The notes under the pieces: generated by a model
The model's database searches: none
What the model was told of the DNA's origin: nothing
The model's input: only the letters and a program-made list of their open reading frames with translations
Translations under genes and position numbers: made by a program
Part shown: positions 1 through 7,168 of the stretch, piece by piece
Layout of the letters: the number at the start of each line of letters is the position of its first letter
Numbering within the stretch: position 1 is the stretch's first letter
Assembly: GCA_017609145.1 (NCBI GenBank)
Contig: JAFCEM010000014.1
Coordinates: 1 to 15,028, forward strand
DNA: 15,028 nucleotides
From: Candidatus Aenigmatarchaeota archaeon
Lineage (GTDB): Archaea > Aenigmatarchaeota > Aenigmatarchaeia > QMZP01
Direction: 5' to 3'

Positions 1-713
1 AATACATGAACAGCAAGCTGAAGAACGACAAGCTCCTGCTCTTCGTTGATGAATGCCATGAGGCATCTATCGAGAGTATGGAATGGCTCAGGACCCTTGC
101 GGACCAGATAGAGAATATGTCTGTGATTGTGGCGGGGCTGCCTGTTTTGGAGGGAATAATAAAGAGCAGGCTTGAAACACTCATGAGAAGGGTAAGCACG
201 CGAATAGAGCTCACCAACCTGACAAAATCAGAGACAAGAGAACTCATAAAGAAAAGAATAGAGGAGAGCGGCGGTGATGACATAAGACCATTTACCCATG
301 ACAGCATTGATTACATTTATGAAAAGACGGGGGGCTTCCCACGGGAGATCCTGAGGGTGTGCAATGAAATGCTTCACAAGGCAATCGAGAACAGCACGAC
401 CACGATTGACATGGATTTCATAAATGAGGTAAGCACGCCGGAAGAAAGGGTATCACTTGAAACAATCAACAACCTGCCGGACAGGCAGAGGGTAATAATG
501 GAAATACTGTCTGAAAAGGATGAGCTGACCCCGTCAGAGATAATAGCCAACCTCAAGATTGATGAATACAAGGACAAAGAAAACGCGGTGCGTTCAATCA
601 ATAACCTACTTAGGCGTCTCATGAAGGACGGTTTTGTAGAAAGGAAAAGGGTAGGCAAGAGTTACAAATATAAGGTCTCCAGAAGATTCCAGACCCTGAT
701 GGTAAATGCGTGA
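1..713 (+). CDS. AAA+ ATPase with C-terminal winged helix, N-terminus outside window
   Basis: The reading frame is open at the left edge, so the gene starts upstream and the Walker A motif is not visible. Counting from the first methionine at base 6, a Walker B motif is seen (LLLFVDE, residues 10-16), then a sensor-1-like strand (VIVAGLP, 40-45) and a sensor-2-like GGFPRE segment (109-114). A winged-helix domain (about 155-230) ends the protein, with a PSEIIANL helix and a basic wing (ERKRVGKSYKYKV). The GGFPR form resembles ExeA/TniB-like AAA proteins as much as Orc1/Cdc6. Known AAA-wHTH proteins of this kind bind DNA and act as ATP-dependent switches or loaders. That it is a replication initiator is possible but not shown. 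A TATA-like box for the next gene follows the stop directly, so the two are probably transcribed separately. Confidence 0.8.
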   Translation, partial: YMNSKLKNDKLLLFVDECHEASIESMEWLRTLADQIENMSVIVAGLPVLEGIIKSRLETLMRRVSTRIELTNLTKSETRELIKKRIEESGGDDIRPFTHDSIDYIYEKTGGFPREILRVCNEMLHKAIENSTTTIDMDFINEVSTPEERVSLETINNLPDRQRVIMEILSEKDELTPSEIIANLKIDEYKDKENAVRSINNLLRRLMKDGFVERKRVGKSYKYKVSRRFQTLMVNA

Positions 714-717
714 TAAC

Positions 718-726
718 TTTTAAATA
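718..726 (+). promoter_or_regulatory. TATA-like box for PRC-barrel gene
   Basis: TTTTAAATA lies five bases after the stop of the AAA+ gene. Its centre is about 43 bases before the PRC-barrel start codon, which allows a short leader of about 17 bases carrying the GGTGG SD at 754-758. Confidence 0.5.
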
Positions 727-764
727 GCTTATATCCAATAATATGACACAAATGGTGGTTTGTT

Positions 765-1025
765 ATGGAGGAAAGGATCAAAAGCAGAAGACTGATAGGA
801 AAGGTTCTGATTTCTGAAGAAACCGGAAAGAAATTCGGCGTAATCAGCGACCTTGATTATGTAACAGACTCCGGCGAGCTTATAAACCTGGCACTTACGG
901 AAACAACAACACACACTTCAACACTCAGCCTTCAGCAGGACGAAAAGGGAAGGTTGCTGATGCCTTTCTCGGCGGTAAAATCTGTGGGGGATTTTGTCAT
1001 TGTCAGTGAGAAGGACATAATCTAG
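765..1025 (+). CDS. PRC-barrel domain protein
   Basis: This 86-residue protein is one PRC-barrel fold. It opens with a basic ERIKSRRLIGKVLIS strand, followed by the characteristic GKKFGVISDLDYVTDSGELINL segment (a beta turn around G-x-I-x-D) and a last strand GDFVIVSEKDII. Free-standing archaeal PRC-barrel proteins are small cytoplasmic beta proteins linked to RNA metabolism and to cell division (the CdpB family); which role applies here cannot be told. The start is supported by a GGTGG SD at 754-758, six bases before the ATG. Its stop codon overlaps the stop of the convergent antiporter gene within the palindrome CTAG, leaving no spacer for a terminator. Confidence 0.8.
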   Translation: MEERIKSRRLIGKVLISEETGKKFGVISDLDYVTDSGELINLALTETTTHTSTLSLQQDEKGRLLMPFSAVKSVGDFVIVSEKDII

Positions 1026-2656
1026 GATATAAATGCCCTTATCTCTTGTATTATTCTTTCTCCCCCAACCATATCAGGAACTATAACCATGTTTGCACCC
1101 GCTTTGTAAAGATTCTTTGCTTCTTTCTCAGACGGTGCCCTTGCAAATATAGTAGCTTCGGGATTGAACCTTCTTGTTTTGTCAATAAGGAAGCATGACG
1201 TATCCACGTCAGGTATTGTAACTATTACGAGCCTGGCTTTGTAGAGGTTGGCTTTCCTGAAAACGTCTTCGTTATCAGCACTGCCATAAATGCAATATAT
1301 GTTGTTCTGGTTGAGTTTCTTGACAATCTCGGGGTTATGCTCCACCACAACGAATTTCTGGTTCTTCTCTGCAAGATATTTCGCTATCTTGCCACCCATC
1401 CTGTCGCAGCCGAACAGCACGTTATGCTTTGACAGCTTTTCCATAGGACGCATTTCAATTCTGTATAGATGTTTTGGGTATGTGAAACGTTTCAGCTTGA
1501 ACATGTCAAAACGCGTGAGGAAGGAGTAGATGTTGTGCCTGAACATCATCATATACGGTGTGATGAGTATGGATATTACCACGGTTGTTATGATCAGCGA
1601 ATATAACCCGGTCGAGAGATGGCCAAGCACCAGGCCCTGTGATGCTATTATGAACGAGAACTCGCTCGCCTGCCCGAGACCAAAGCCGACTGTTGAGGAT
1701 GTCCTGCCACCATAGCCAAGAAATAGATATATCAGGCTAAGTATAATCGGCTTTGCAAGTACCAGTGCAAGCAGTATGAACATAAACTGCGGGAACATAC
1801 CCGATATTATGCCGACATTGAGCTGCATCCCAAGAGTTGTGAAGAATATTATGGAAAAGAAGTCCCTGAGTGAATGAGTTTCCCCCACAACCTCAAGGCT
1901 GTAGGGAAAGTTCGCAAGCGCAAGACCTGCCACAAATGCGCCTATCACAATTGAAAACTCAAGCATGTAAGAAAGCCCAATGAACAGGAAACATGTTGAA
2001 ATTGCCGTAAGCAACAGTATTTCAGAGTCCTTTGCGGCATAGTCAAGCACCTTCGGGAAAACGAACCTGTTCAGTATCATTGCAAAGAGGAATATACCCA
2101 GACCCTTTATCACTATCATGCCCATTGTATCCAGTGAGATGAACGCAACATTACCTAAAAGCGGCATTGCCAGGATAACAGCAACATCCTGGACGAGCAG
2201 GACCCCCAGCATTATTCTGCCGTGAAGCGTATTGGCCTCGTTCTTGTCAACGAGTAGTTTGGTTACCACCATGGTGCTGCTGAATGCCAGGAGCAGGCCT
2301 ATATAAACACTGAGAAGGGCATCCAGGCCCATTGCACCCGCCAGCAGAAAACCGGCAAAGAATGTTATTATGATCTGCAGAATGCCGCCAAAAACAGACG
2401 CTTTCCCGACGCTTTTCAGCTTCTCGAAATCTATTTCAAGCCCTACGGTGAAGAGAAGGAAAGCAACACCAAGCTCCGCAAGGGTTCTTATCTCCGCGCC
2501 ATTAGTGATTAGTCCAAATCCCATCGGTCCTATGAGGACACCCGCAATCACGAATGCTATGAGCATTGGCTGCTTGAGGAGCTTTGCGAAGTAAGCGAGT
2601 ACAGTAGCAATACAGATTATCAGCCCCAAGTCAAATAACAAGGACATATCAGCCAT
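1022..2656 (-). CDS. Kef-type CPA2 cation/proton antiporter with RCK_N domain
   Basis: This 544-residue inner-membrane protein has about 12 hydrophobic segments (residues about 5-385). They include the LIGPMGFGLI loop near 41-50, the ELGVAFLLFTVGLEID segment (61-76) and LLVQDVAVI (153-161), which matches the Q-D core of CPA2 exchangers. A cytoplasmic linker leads to a TrkA-N/RCK_N Rossmann domain (about 411-530). That domain has a variant dinucleotide loop FGCDRMGGKIA (the usual motif is GxGxxG), an acidic residue after the second strand (VVVEHNPE), and a YGSADNED turn. The architecture matches KefB/KefC-like K+ or Na+/H+ antiporters gated by nucleotide binding. The ion is not certain. The gene lies 38 bases downstream of radA on the same strand but has its own TATA-like box, so it can be expressed independently. 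Confidence 0.9.
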   Translation of the reverse strand: MADMSLLFDLGLIICIATVLAYFAKLLKQPMLIAFVIAGVLIGPMGFGLITNGAEIRTLAELGVAFLLFTVGLEIDFEKLKSVGKASVFGGILQIIITFFAGFLLAGAMGLDALLSVYIGLLLAFSSTMVVTKLLVDKNEANTLHGRIMLGVLLVQDVAVILAMPLLGNVAFISLDTMGMIVIKGLGIFLFAMILNRFVFPKVLDYAAKDSEILLLTAISTCFLFIGLSYMLEFSIVIGAFVAGLALANFPYSLEVVGETHSLRDFFSIIFFTTLGMQLNVGIISGMFPQFMFILLALVLAKPIILSLIYLFLGYGGRTSSTVGFGLGQASEFSFIIASQGLVLGHLSTGLYSLIITTVVISILITPYMMMFRHNIYSFLTRFDMFKLKRFTYPKHLYRIEMRPMEKLSKHNVLFGCDRMGGKIAKYLAEKNQKFVVVEHNPEIVKKLNQNNIYCIYGSADNEDVFRKANLYKARLVIVTIPDVDTSCFLIDKTRRFNPEATIFARAPSEKEAKNLYKAGANMVIVPDMVGGERIIQEIRAFIS

Positions 2657-2675
2657 GTATATATTTGTTTGGGCA

Positions 2676-2687
2676 ATTTAATAAATT
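2676..2687 (-). promoter_or_regulatory. TATA-like box for antiporter gene, leaderless spacing
   Basis: Read on the minus strand this is AATTTATTAAAT, in the gap after the radA stop. Its centre is about 25 bases before the antiporter ATG and no SD is seen between them. This suggests a leaderless transcript starting at or near the ATG. Confidence 0.45.
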
Positions 2688-2694
2688 CCAACAT

Positions 2695-3645
2695 TTATTC
2701 TTTCAGATCCCTTATACCCTCTAACTTCACAGCAAAGACCGTTTCACCCTCCGGAAGGCATGGGGAATCTATGAGCTTTGCAATCCTCTTCTCTGCCTTA
2801 CTCTTCCTTAGGTATAGCCTGAATGTCGCTTGGTGGCCGAGTATATGCCCGCCTATTGGTGCCGTGGGGTCGCCAAAAAGTATATCAGGCCTTGACATGA
2901 CCTGGTTGGTAACATAAACGGCAAGGTTGTAGACGTCTGCGAGTTTCTGAAGCTGGTGAAGGTGCCTGTTCAGCTTCTGCTGTCGGTTTGCGAGCGTTCC
3001 CCTTCCGGTGTAATCGCTTCTGAATGAAGATGTCAGGGAATCGACTATGATGAGCTTGATATTGTGCTGCTTTATTATCTCTTCCGCCTTTTCCGCGAGT
3101 ATTACCTGGTGATCGCTGTTGTACGCCCTTGCGGCCATGATGTTGTTCAGCGCTTTCTGCGGGTCCATGCCCAGCGCCTTTGCCATTTCTATTACCCTTT
3201 CAGGCCTGAAAGTCTGCTCTGTGTCAATAAAAATCGCTTTTCCTCCGAGCCCGCCCTTCTCAGGCGGCAGTTGCACTGTCACAGCAAGCTGGTGCGCGAG
3301 CTGGGACTTGCCGCTTCCGAATGCCCCGTGTGCTTCTATTATAGACTGTGTCTCAACCCCGCCACCAAGCAGCTGGTCAAGGCTCTTGGAACCTGTTGTT
3401 ATCCTGCCGACCATCTCCCTTTTCTTGAGTATCTTTGTCGCGGGCTCGAAGCCCATCTCAAGCTTCTCCCTTGCTGCTGCTATTATCTTACCTGCCGTCT
3501 CTTCACCAACACCCGTTGCAGTGGACAGCTCCCCTGAAGATGCAGCGGCAATGGACATCAGGTCAGCATATCCGGATTCCTTGAGCTTCTCCAATGTTTT
3601 CTCGCCCACACCGGGCAATGATTCTATTCCTGTTTTTTCAGCCAT
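2695..3645 (-). CDS. radA: RadA, archaeal RecA/Rad51-family recombinase
   Basis: RadA forms ATP-dependent filaments on ssDNA and drives strand exchange in homologous recombination. From the chosen ATG the protein has 316 residues, normal for an intein-free archaeal RadA. An N-terminal helix-hairpin-helix domain (about 4-60) includes GVGEKT and GVGEET. The inter-subunit polymerisation motif is FEPA (66-69). Walker A is GAFGSGKSQ (107-115), where most archaeal RadAs have GEFGSGKTQ. The DTEQTFRPER segment (141-150) carries the catalytic Glu. Walker B is LIIVDS (198-203), loop L1 is near 211-222, and L2 contains GGHILGH (265-271). An upstream in-frame GTG (3654) would add three residues. The ATG is preferred because MAEKTG starts close to the HhH fold. 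The SD is weak (GTGG). Confidence 0.96.
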   Translation of the reverse strand: MAEKTGIESLPGVGEKTLEKLKESGYADLMSIAAASSGELSTATGVGEETAGKIIAAAREKLEMGFEPATKILKKREMVGRITTGSKSLDQLLGGGVETQSIIEAHGAFGSGKSQLAHQLAVTVQLPPEKGGLGGKAIFIDTEQTFRPERVIEMAKALGMDPQKALNNIMAARAYNSDHQVILAEKAEEIIKQHNIKLIIVDSLTSSFRSDYTGRGTLANRQQKLNRHLHQLQKLADVYNLAVYVTNQVMSRPDILFGDPTAPIGGHILGHQATFRLYLRKSKAEKRIAKLIDSPCLPEGETVFAVKLEGIRDLKE

Positions 3646-3700
3646 GACAACCACAACAAACCAAAAAATTCAGCTCCTTTCAATTACCTAGTTGATTCTA

Positions 3701-3713
3701 ACTTTTAAATTCT
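3701..3713 (-). promoter_or_regulatory. TATA-like box upstream of radA
   Basis: On the minus strand this reads GAATTTAAAAGTT, centred about 60 bases before the radA ATG. That predicts a leader of about 35-40 bases. The box sits just past the stop of the upstream orphan gene, so radA probably has its own promoter. Confidence 0.4.
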
Positions 3714-3714
3714 T

Positions 3715-4035
3715 TTAATCCGGGGGAACATGTAGTTTGATGCCATCAAACTCTTCATCCCTGATTTTCTTTATACGGGCATATTCTCTTATTAGTTCTT
3801 CCATCGGGATGTCTATTTTTTTTAATCTTTTCCACCATGGCAGGCTTTTTGTGTATGCCTCTGTAAGGCTTTTGTCAGGATTTTTTTCATCAATTGGGTA
3901 AAGGCTATACTCAGAAATTATATTTCTGCGATTTTTACAGCCATCATTGTATACATAGTTATCACCTATTTTAGTAGTAAACACAAGATGATGTTTGAGG
4001 TTCCCGTTGTCTGTTTCATAGTCACGAATGACCAT
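3715..4035 (-). CDS. AT-rich hypothetical protein between RPA and radA
   Basis: I do not recognise this 106-residue soluble protein. It has no signal peptide or membrane segment. It contains a beta-rich first half (HHLVFTTKIGDNYVYNDGCKNRRN), an aromatic PWWKR motif in the middle, and a charged helical end (MEELIREYARIKKIRDEEF). Its codons favour A/T at third positions and poly-T/poly-A runs, unlike the flanking RPA and RadA genes. This suggests later acquisition or relaxed selection. It begins 42 bases after the RPA stop on the same strand with only a weak TATA-like stretch, so it may be cotranscribed with RPA. It might also be a lineage-specific orphan unrelated to DNA repair. Confidence 0.6.
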   Translation of the reverse strand: MVIRDYETDNGNLKHHLVFTTKIGDNYVYNDGCKNRRNIISEYSLYPIDEKNPDKSLTEAYTKSLPWWKRLKKIDIPMEELIREYARIKKIRDEEFDGIKLHVPPD

Positions 4036-4077
4036 ACATATTGTTCTTTCTTTGATTGTTTCTTTAATCCTTCCACC

Positions 4078-5112
4078 TTATAGTTCCTTGATTAAATACT
4101 CGGCTTCCTTCTTAACATCAACATCTGAAACATCATTTGCGACAAGCTCAAGGCTATCCGTGAAGGCATTCTTCTTTACCCTGCCCCTGATAATGAATTC
4201 CCTGCCCAGGTTTCTGAAATGCTCGTATATGGCAAAGGGGTCATTCGATGCCTCGGCTATTTTTGCCAGCTCATCAGTGCTTTTGCCGAACACCTTTTCG
4301 GCCATTTCCCTGAAGAACACGACCCTTATGTTGTCCGTGCCGTCGTCAATCACCCCCGAAAGCACAAGCTGTGGTTTTGGTTTGACCTTGCCATGTTCCT
4401 CGCAGTACCATTCACTGTCTTTCTGTGTCACCCTTGCATCGCATGTAGGACACACGTTGTAAAAGGGGTTTCTCCTGAAGAGCTGTACAAGCGCTGCGCG
4501 CGCTTCCTCGAACGCTCCTTCGCGGAACTCGCTTATGGCGTGCCTCTTTGCAGGCATCGCCCCCGTATCTGGACTGCCTGGTCGTGTGTCCTGGAGGGGT
4601 TTCTGCGCCTCTATCTTCGCGTCGCTCTTCTCCAGTATGCCCTTGCCAATCCTGAGCTCAGGGTTATCCATATTGTCCACTTTTACATAGCCCCCTGTAA
4701 GCTTTATGCAGTCGCCTTCGTTAAGGCAGAGCTTCTTAATGAGCCCGACTTCATCGTTCCACATGGACATCCTTACCGTACCTGTCTCGTCCCCGAGAAT
4801 GATATTCATCACCTGTCCCTGCTTCCCGTTCTTCTCGAACTGCCTGGGCTCCATAATCCTTACTATCCTGGCAGTCATATCTACCGCCCTGAGCCCGGGT
4901 ACGAGGTTGCATACCTTGAGCTCCCTTTCCCTCTTCTTCAGCAGGCTCACACCAAGCTCACGTGCAACGATGTGCATCGCGCCCTCTTTCGAGACAAGAC
5001 CCGAAAGCTCGTCCTGCTTCTCTTCAATGAGCTTTTTGATTTCATCAGCGCTGGTGCCCGATTTCTCGGATATCTTCTTTATCACATCTTCGAGAGAATT
5101 CGCAGAGTCCAT
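4078..5112 (-). CDS. RPA-type single-stranded DNA-binding protein with zinc finger
   Basis: This 344-residue protein binds and protects ssDNA during replication, recombination and repair, and is a functional partner of RadA. The N-terminal helical region (about 5-60, SLEDVIKKISEKSGTSADEI) is typical of archaeal RPA large subunits. The first OB fold spans about 68-160 (VDMTARIVRIMEP, then GTVRMSMWNDE and GDCIKLTGGYVK). After a proline-rich linker (171-187) comes a zinc-containing second OB region (about 195-335) with ligands C221-x2-C224 and C237-x2-H240. The arrangement fits a compact euryarchaeal/DPANN-type RPA with two OB folds. Homodimer versus heterotrimer cannot be told, as no other RPA subunit gene is in the window. 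Confidence 0.92.
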   Translation of the reverse strand: MDSANSLEDVIKKISEKSGTSADEIKKLIEEKQDELSGLVSKEGAMHIVARELGVSLLKKRERELKVCNLVPGLRAVDMTARIVRIMEPRQFEKNGKQGQVMNIILGDETGTVRMSMWNDEVGLIKKLCLNEGDCIKLTGGYVKVDNMDNPELRIGKGILEKSDAKIEAQKPLQDTRPGSPDTGAMPAKRHAISEFREGAFEEARAALVQLFRRNPFYNVCPTCDARVTQKDSEWYCEEHGKVKPKPQLVLSGVIDDGTDNIRVVFFREMAEKVFGKSTDELAKIAEASNDPFAIYEHFRNLGREFIIRGRVKKNAFTDSLELVANDVSDVDVKKEAEYLIKEL

Positions 5113-5133
5113 GTAGAATTAGTGGAGTTAATT

Positions 5134-5145
5134 CTTATATTTTAA
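5134..5145 (-). promoter_or_regulatory. TATA-like box for RPA gene, leaderless spacing
   Basis: On the minus strand it reads TTAAAATATAAG, centred about 27 bases before the ATG. No purine-rich SD lies between, so a leaderless mRNA is likely. Confidence 0.45.
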
Positions 5146-5176
5146 TCGGTGGCATTTTCATTCATGCACCCAAATA

Positions 5177-5416
5177 TTAATCCTCTTCTTCGGATTCGTG
5201 TTTTATGAGCACGGCTCTGTCCTTGCAGTGCTCCATGTTGATTGTTTCATCAGTGATGAACCTTTCCCTCAGCTTACAGAAACCGAGAATAATAGATATG
5301 CCGGAGACTCTTCTGAGTTCCTCTTTCTTCTTCACGAAATACGGACACTTCCTACAGGCATACTGTGGCATAAGACTCTGTGTTTTAATTGTTTCAAGGT
5401 TTTTTAAGTTTGCCAT
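5177..5416 (-). CDS. Small four-cysteine protein, probable metal binder
   Basis: This 79-residue protein has four cysteines, C21-x2-C24 (ACRKCPYF), C47 (GFCKLR) and C64 (EHCKDR). The pattern suits a zinc or Fe-S site. The tail is very acidic (ESEEED). An in-frame TGA seven codons upstream means the ATG at 5416 is the first possible start. It precedes the RPA gene on the same strand with a gap of about 64 bases, but RPA has its own TATA-like box there. Its own leader (5417-about 5470) contains two overlapping hairpins. I do not recognise the family; a Zn-ribbon or a small repair-associated Fe-S protein are both open. Confidence 0.65.
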   Translation of the reverse strand: MANLKNLETIKTQSLMPQYACRKCPYFVKKKEELRRVSGISIILGFCKLRERFITDETINMEHCKDRAVLIKHESEEED

Positions 5417-5608
5417 GCATGAGCATTTTGGAAATCAATGCTTTCTGAAAGCTGGTACTCTCATAATACGGATAAAGGATGATTTTCTGAAACCTATATT
5501 ATATTTGCAGTACCTCATCCACAGGCAGGGATTTCATGGTTTGTGGATATCACCGTGTCCAAAGTGGGATTTTTATGGGAAACGTTTTTAAATGTTATTA
5601 ACAACTAA
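5417..5608. promoter_or_regulatory. Divergent intergenic region with hairpins
   Basis: No gene is seen here. For the minus-strand four-Cys gene, AAATATAATATAGG (about 5492-5505, minus strand) is the best TATA candidate. The segment next to that gene holds two small hairpins. One is AGCATT/AATGCT (5422-5427 with 5437-5442), and the other is GCTTT-CTG-AAAGC (5440-5452). They share bases, so only one can form at a time. The right end carries the promoter of the plus-strand gene. Confidence 0.4.
5585..5593 (+). promoter_or_regulatory. TATA-like box for the AT-rich orphan at 5615
   Basis: TTTTTAAAT is centred 26 bases before the ATG at 5615 and 20 before the ATG at 5609. The usual archaeal spacing therefore favours the second ATG as the leaderless start. 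Confidence 0.5.
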
Positions 5609-5614
5609 ATGGTT

Positions 5615-5962
5615 ATGAAACCACACAAAGCATTCGATGTTTACTTGGATATTGAAGATGAGAGATATATTGGTTTAGGAATTTCTATTGACCCCACGAT
5701 TATGGATTATCTTAATAATGGAGATGGCAGATACAAATATATTGAAATGAAAAAAAATAATGGAATTTGGTTAAAAAAAGATAATATGATCGGTGTTTCT
5801 TATACTCCGCATCGAATACCCAGTGATGCTGATGAAATAAATTCAATGTCAACACTGTTGATATCAGATCATGTATATAATGACTGTCTCGGGAAAGCGG
5901 AGTTTCTGCGTGTAAGAAAAAAAAATGGTAGAGTCACCCTCAAAAAAATCACAATAATATAG
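5615..5962 (+). CDS. AT-rich hypothetical protein
   Basis: I do not recognise this protein of 115 residues (117 if the ATG at 5609 is used). It looks soluble and basic, with no signal peptide, membrane segment or cysteine cluster. Visible features are a beta-like start (FDVYLDIEDERYIGLGISID), a lysine/asparagine-rich centre (MKKNNGIWLKKDN) and a basic end (FLRVRKKNGRVTLKKITII). AT-rich codons set it apart from the DUF373 gene after it, much like the orphan at 3715-4035. The start was chosen from TATA spacing. A product of about 13 kDa with strand-rich predicted content could be a small OB- or SH3-like protein, but nothing visible confirms this. Confidence 0.6.
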   Translation: MKPHKAFDVYLDIEDERYIGLGISIDPTIMDYLNNGDGRYKYIEMKKNNGIWLKKDNMIGVSYTPHRIPSDADEINSMSTLLISDHVYNDCLGKAEFLRVRKKNGRVTLKKITII

Positions 5963-6008
5963 ACAGGTAAAGATCGTTTTGTCATTTAATTCCTTCACAG
6001 AAGATATG

Positions 6009-6017
6009 CTTTTATTT
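6009..6017 (+). promoter_or_regulatory. TATA-like box for DUF373 gene, decides its start
   Basis: CTTTTATTT is centred 26 bases before the ATG at 6039, with no SD between. This supports a leaderless start there and argues against the in-frame upstream ATG at 5979. Confidence 0.5.
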
Positions 6018-6038
6018 CTTTGCAGCAACGCTTTTACA

Positions 6039-7091
6039 ATGGAAGAAAAAGACAAGGCTAAGGAAGAAAAGATACTGGTTTTGTCAGTGGACAGGGACAA
6101 TGATATAGGCCAGAAAACGAAGTTCAGGGGCCCCATAATCGGCAGGGAGGAAGTGCTCAAGGCGTCTGTCGAGCTCGGTATGGCTGACCCTGAAGACTCA
6201 GACTTCAATGCAATGTTCCAGGCCCTTAAGGTTTATAATGAGATAAAAAATAAGTACAATGCAGAGCTTGCAGTGATTACAGGGCACCAAAACGTAGGCC
6301 TAGAGTCCGATAAGGAGATATCAAAACAGCTGGATGATGTACTGAAAAAGTTCTCAGCTGATTACAGCATACTTGTGACAGACGGAGCCGAGGACGAGCA
6401 CGTGATACCCATAATACAGTCAAAGATACCCATAATGTCGGTCAAGAGGGTTGTTGTGAAGCAGTCGGAGCAGCTCGAATCAACATATTACAAGATAAAG
6501 GATTTCATTACAGAGTCCCTTGACAACCCGAAGTTCTCGAGGCTGGTCTTTGGCCTGCCTGCGATAATACTCGTGCTATTCGCCGTTTTCGGTTCCGAGG
6601 GCGGAAGGGTGATACTCGGTGTGCTCGGTACCTATCTACTAGTCAAGGGATTCAAACTTGAGAAGTACTTCACGGGTGCGTTCAATGAGCTGAAGACCTC
6701 ACTGACCAGAAGGCGTTTTGCTTTTTTCACCTATATCATAGCAGCCGCTTTCATAGTCCTTGCATCATACAGGGGCTATGAAGCAATACTGGAATGGATG
6801 AATGTGGGACTTTTCGAGGTCTTTTCGGCGTTCGTCACATCTTCAATCTACTTTTATTTCCTGGCCGGGGCAATAGCGTGGATAGGTAGAAGCGTTAGCA
6901 TGACTTCTGAAAAGAGAAGCGGAAGAAAGATAGTCTCAGTGCCAATATTTGGTTTTGCGGTTGCCCTCGTGGTCTATAACGCAGCTCACATCATACTTAT
7001 GCCGCAGATATCAATGCTCACTTTCATATTCTCAATAGTCGCGGGCTTCGGCCTTATGTTCGTGGCACTTTTCATCGAGTGGAAATATTAG
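6039..7091 (+). CDS. DUF373 family membrane protein
   Basis: This 350-residue protein belongs to DUF373, a family of unknown function found mainly in archaea. The cytoplasmic N-terminal domain (about 10-160) carries the family signatures. These are LVLSVDRDNDIG (13-24), GPIIGREEVLKAS (31-43), DPEDSDFNAMF (50-60), ITGHQNVG (80-87) and LVTDGAEDE (112-120). The C-terminal half has about six membrane helices (about 168-205, 226-245, 256-283, 299-321 and 325-346; some of these spans hold two passes). The chosen ATG follows a TATA box at leaderless spacing and leaves MEEKDKAKEEKILVLS, the usual distance to the first strand. An upstream in-frame ATG at 5979 would add 20 residues unlike the family. 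A short hairpin overlaps the stop codon and may end the transcript. Confidence 0.9.
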   Translation: MEEKDKAKEEKILVLSVDRDNDIGQKTKFRGPIIGREEVLKASVELGMADPEDSDFNAMFQALKVYNEIKNKYNAELAVITGHQNVGLESDKEISKQLDDVLKKFSADYSILVTDGAEDEHVIPIIQSKIPIMSVKRVVVKQSEQLESTYYKIKDFITESLDNPKFSRLVFGLPAIILVLFAVFGSEGGRVILGVLGTYLLVKGFKLEKYFTGAFNELKTSLTRRRFAFFTYIIAAAFIVLASYRGYEAILEWMNVGLFEVFSAFVTSSIYFYFLAGAIAWIGRSVSMTSEKRSGRKIVSVPIFGFAVALVVYNAAHIILMPQISMLTFIFSIVAGFGLMFVALFIEWKY

Positions 7092-7104
7092 TTTCCACTT
7101 TCTA
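7079..7104 (+). terminator. Candidate hairpin terminator after DUF373 gene
   Basis: GTGGAAA (7079-7085) and TTTCCAC (7092-7098) form a perfect 7-bp stem around a 6-base loop that contains the TAG stop. A T-rich TTTCT follows. Archaeal termination depends mainly on T-runs, and this one is weak, so the hairpin could instead protect the mRNA 3' end. Confidence 0.4.
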
Positions 7105-7168
7105 TTCATAATTCACCCCCTTCCCGCAGAGCATTTTGGAAACAACTCACACTCTCCCGTTCTTTGAT

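Noticed and set aside
3064..3691. Two open frames on the plus strand across radA (157 and 190 codons)
   Set aside because: They are antisense shadows of radA, caused by its GC-rich codons; no motif or promoter supports them.
4219..5145. A 308-codon open frame on the plus strand across the RPA gene
   Set aside because: It is fully antisense to RPA, which has clear OB-fold and zinc-finger motifs; the antisense product is rich in L, H, R, F and C with no recognisable domain.
5470..5580. GGATGATTTTCTGA resembling adjacent box C and D
   Set aside because: The two boxes are separated by only a few bases, leaving no guide sequence, and the minus-strand boxes are not canonical either.
5979..6038. 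A longer DUF373 start at 5979
   Set aside because: It would place the TATA-like box inside the coding region and add residues (SFNSFTEDMLLFLCSNAFT) unlike the family; the ATG at 6039 fits leaderless spacing.
5421..7144. The exact 14-mer GAGCATTTTGGAAA at 5421 and 7131, taken alone as a repeat
   Set aside because: One shared 14-mer pair in 15 kb is close to chance expectation; it is mentioned only as weak support for the hairpin similarity.
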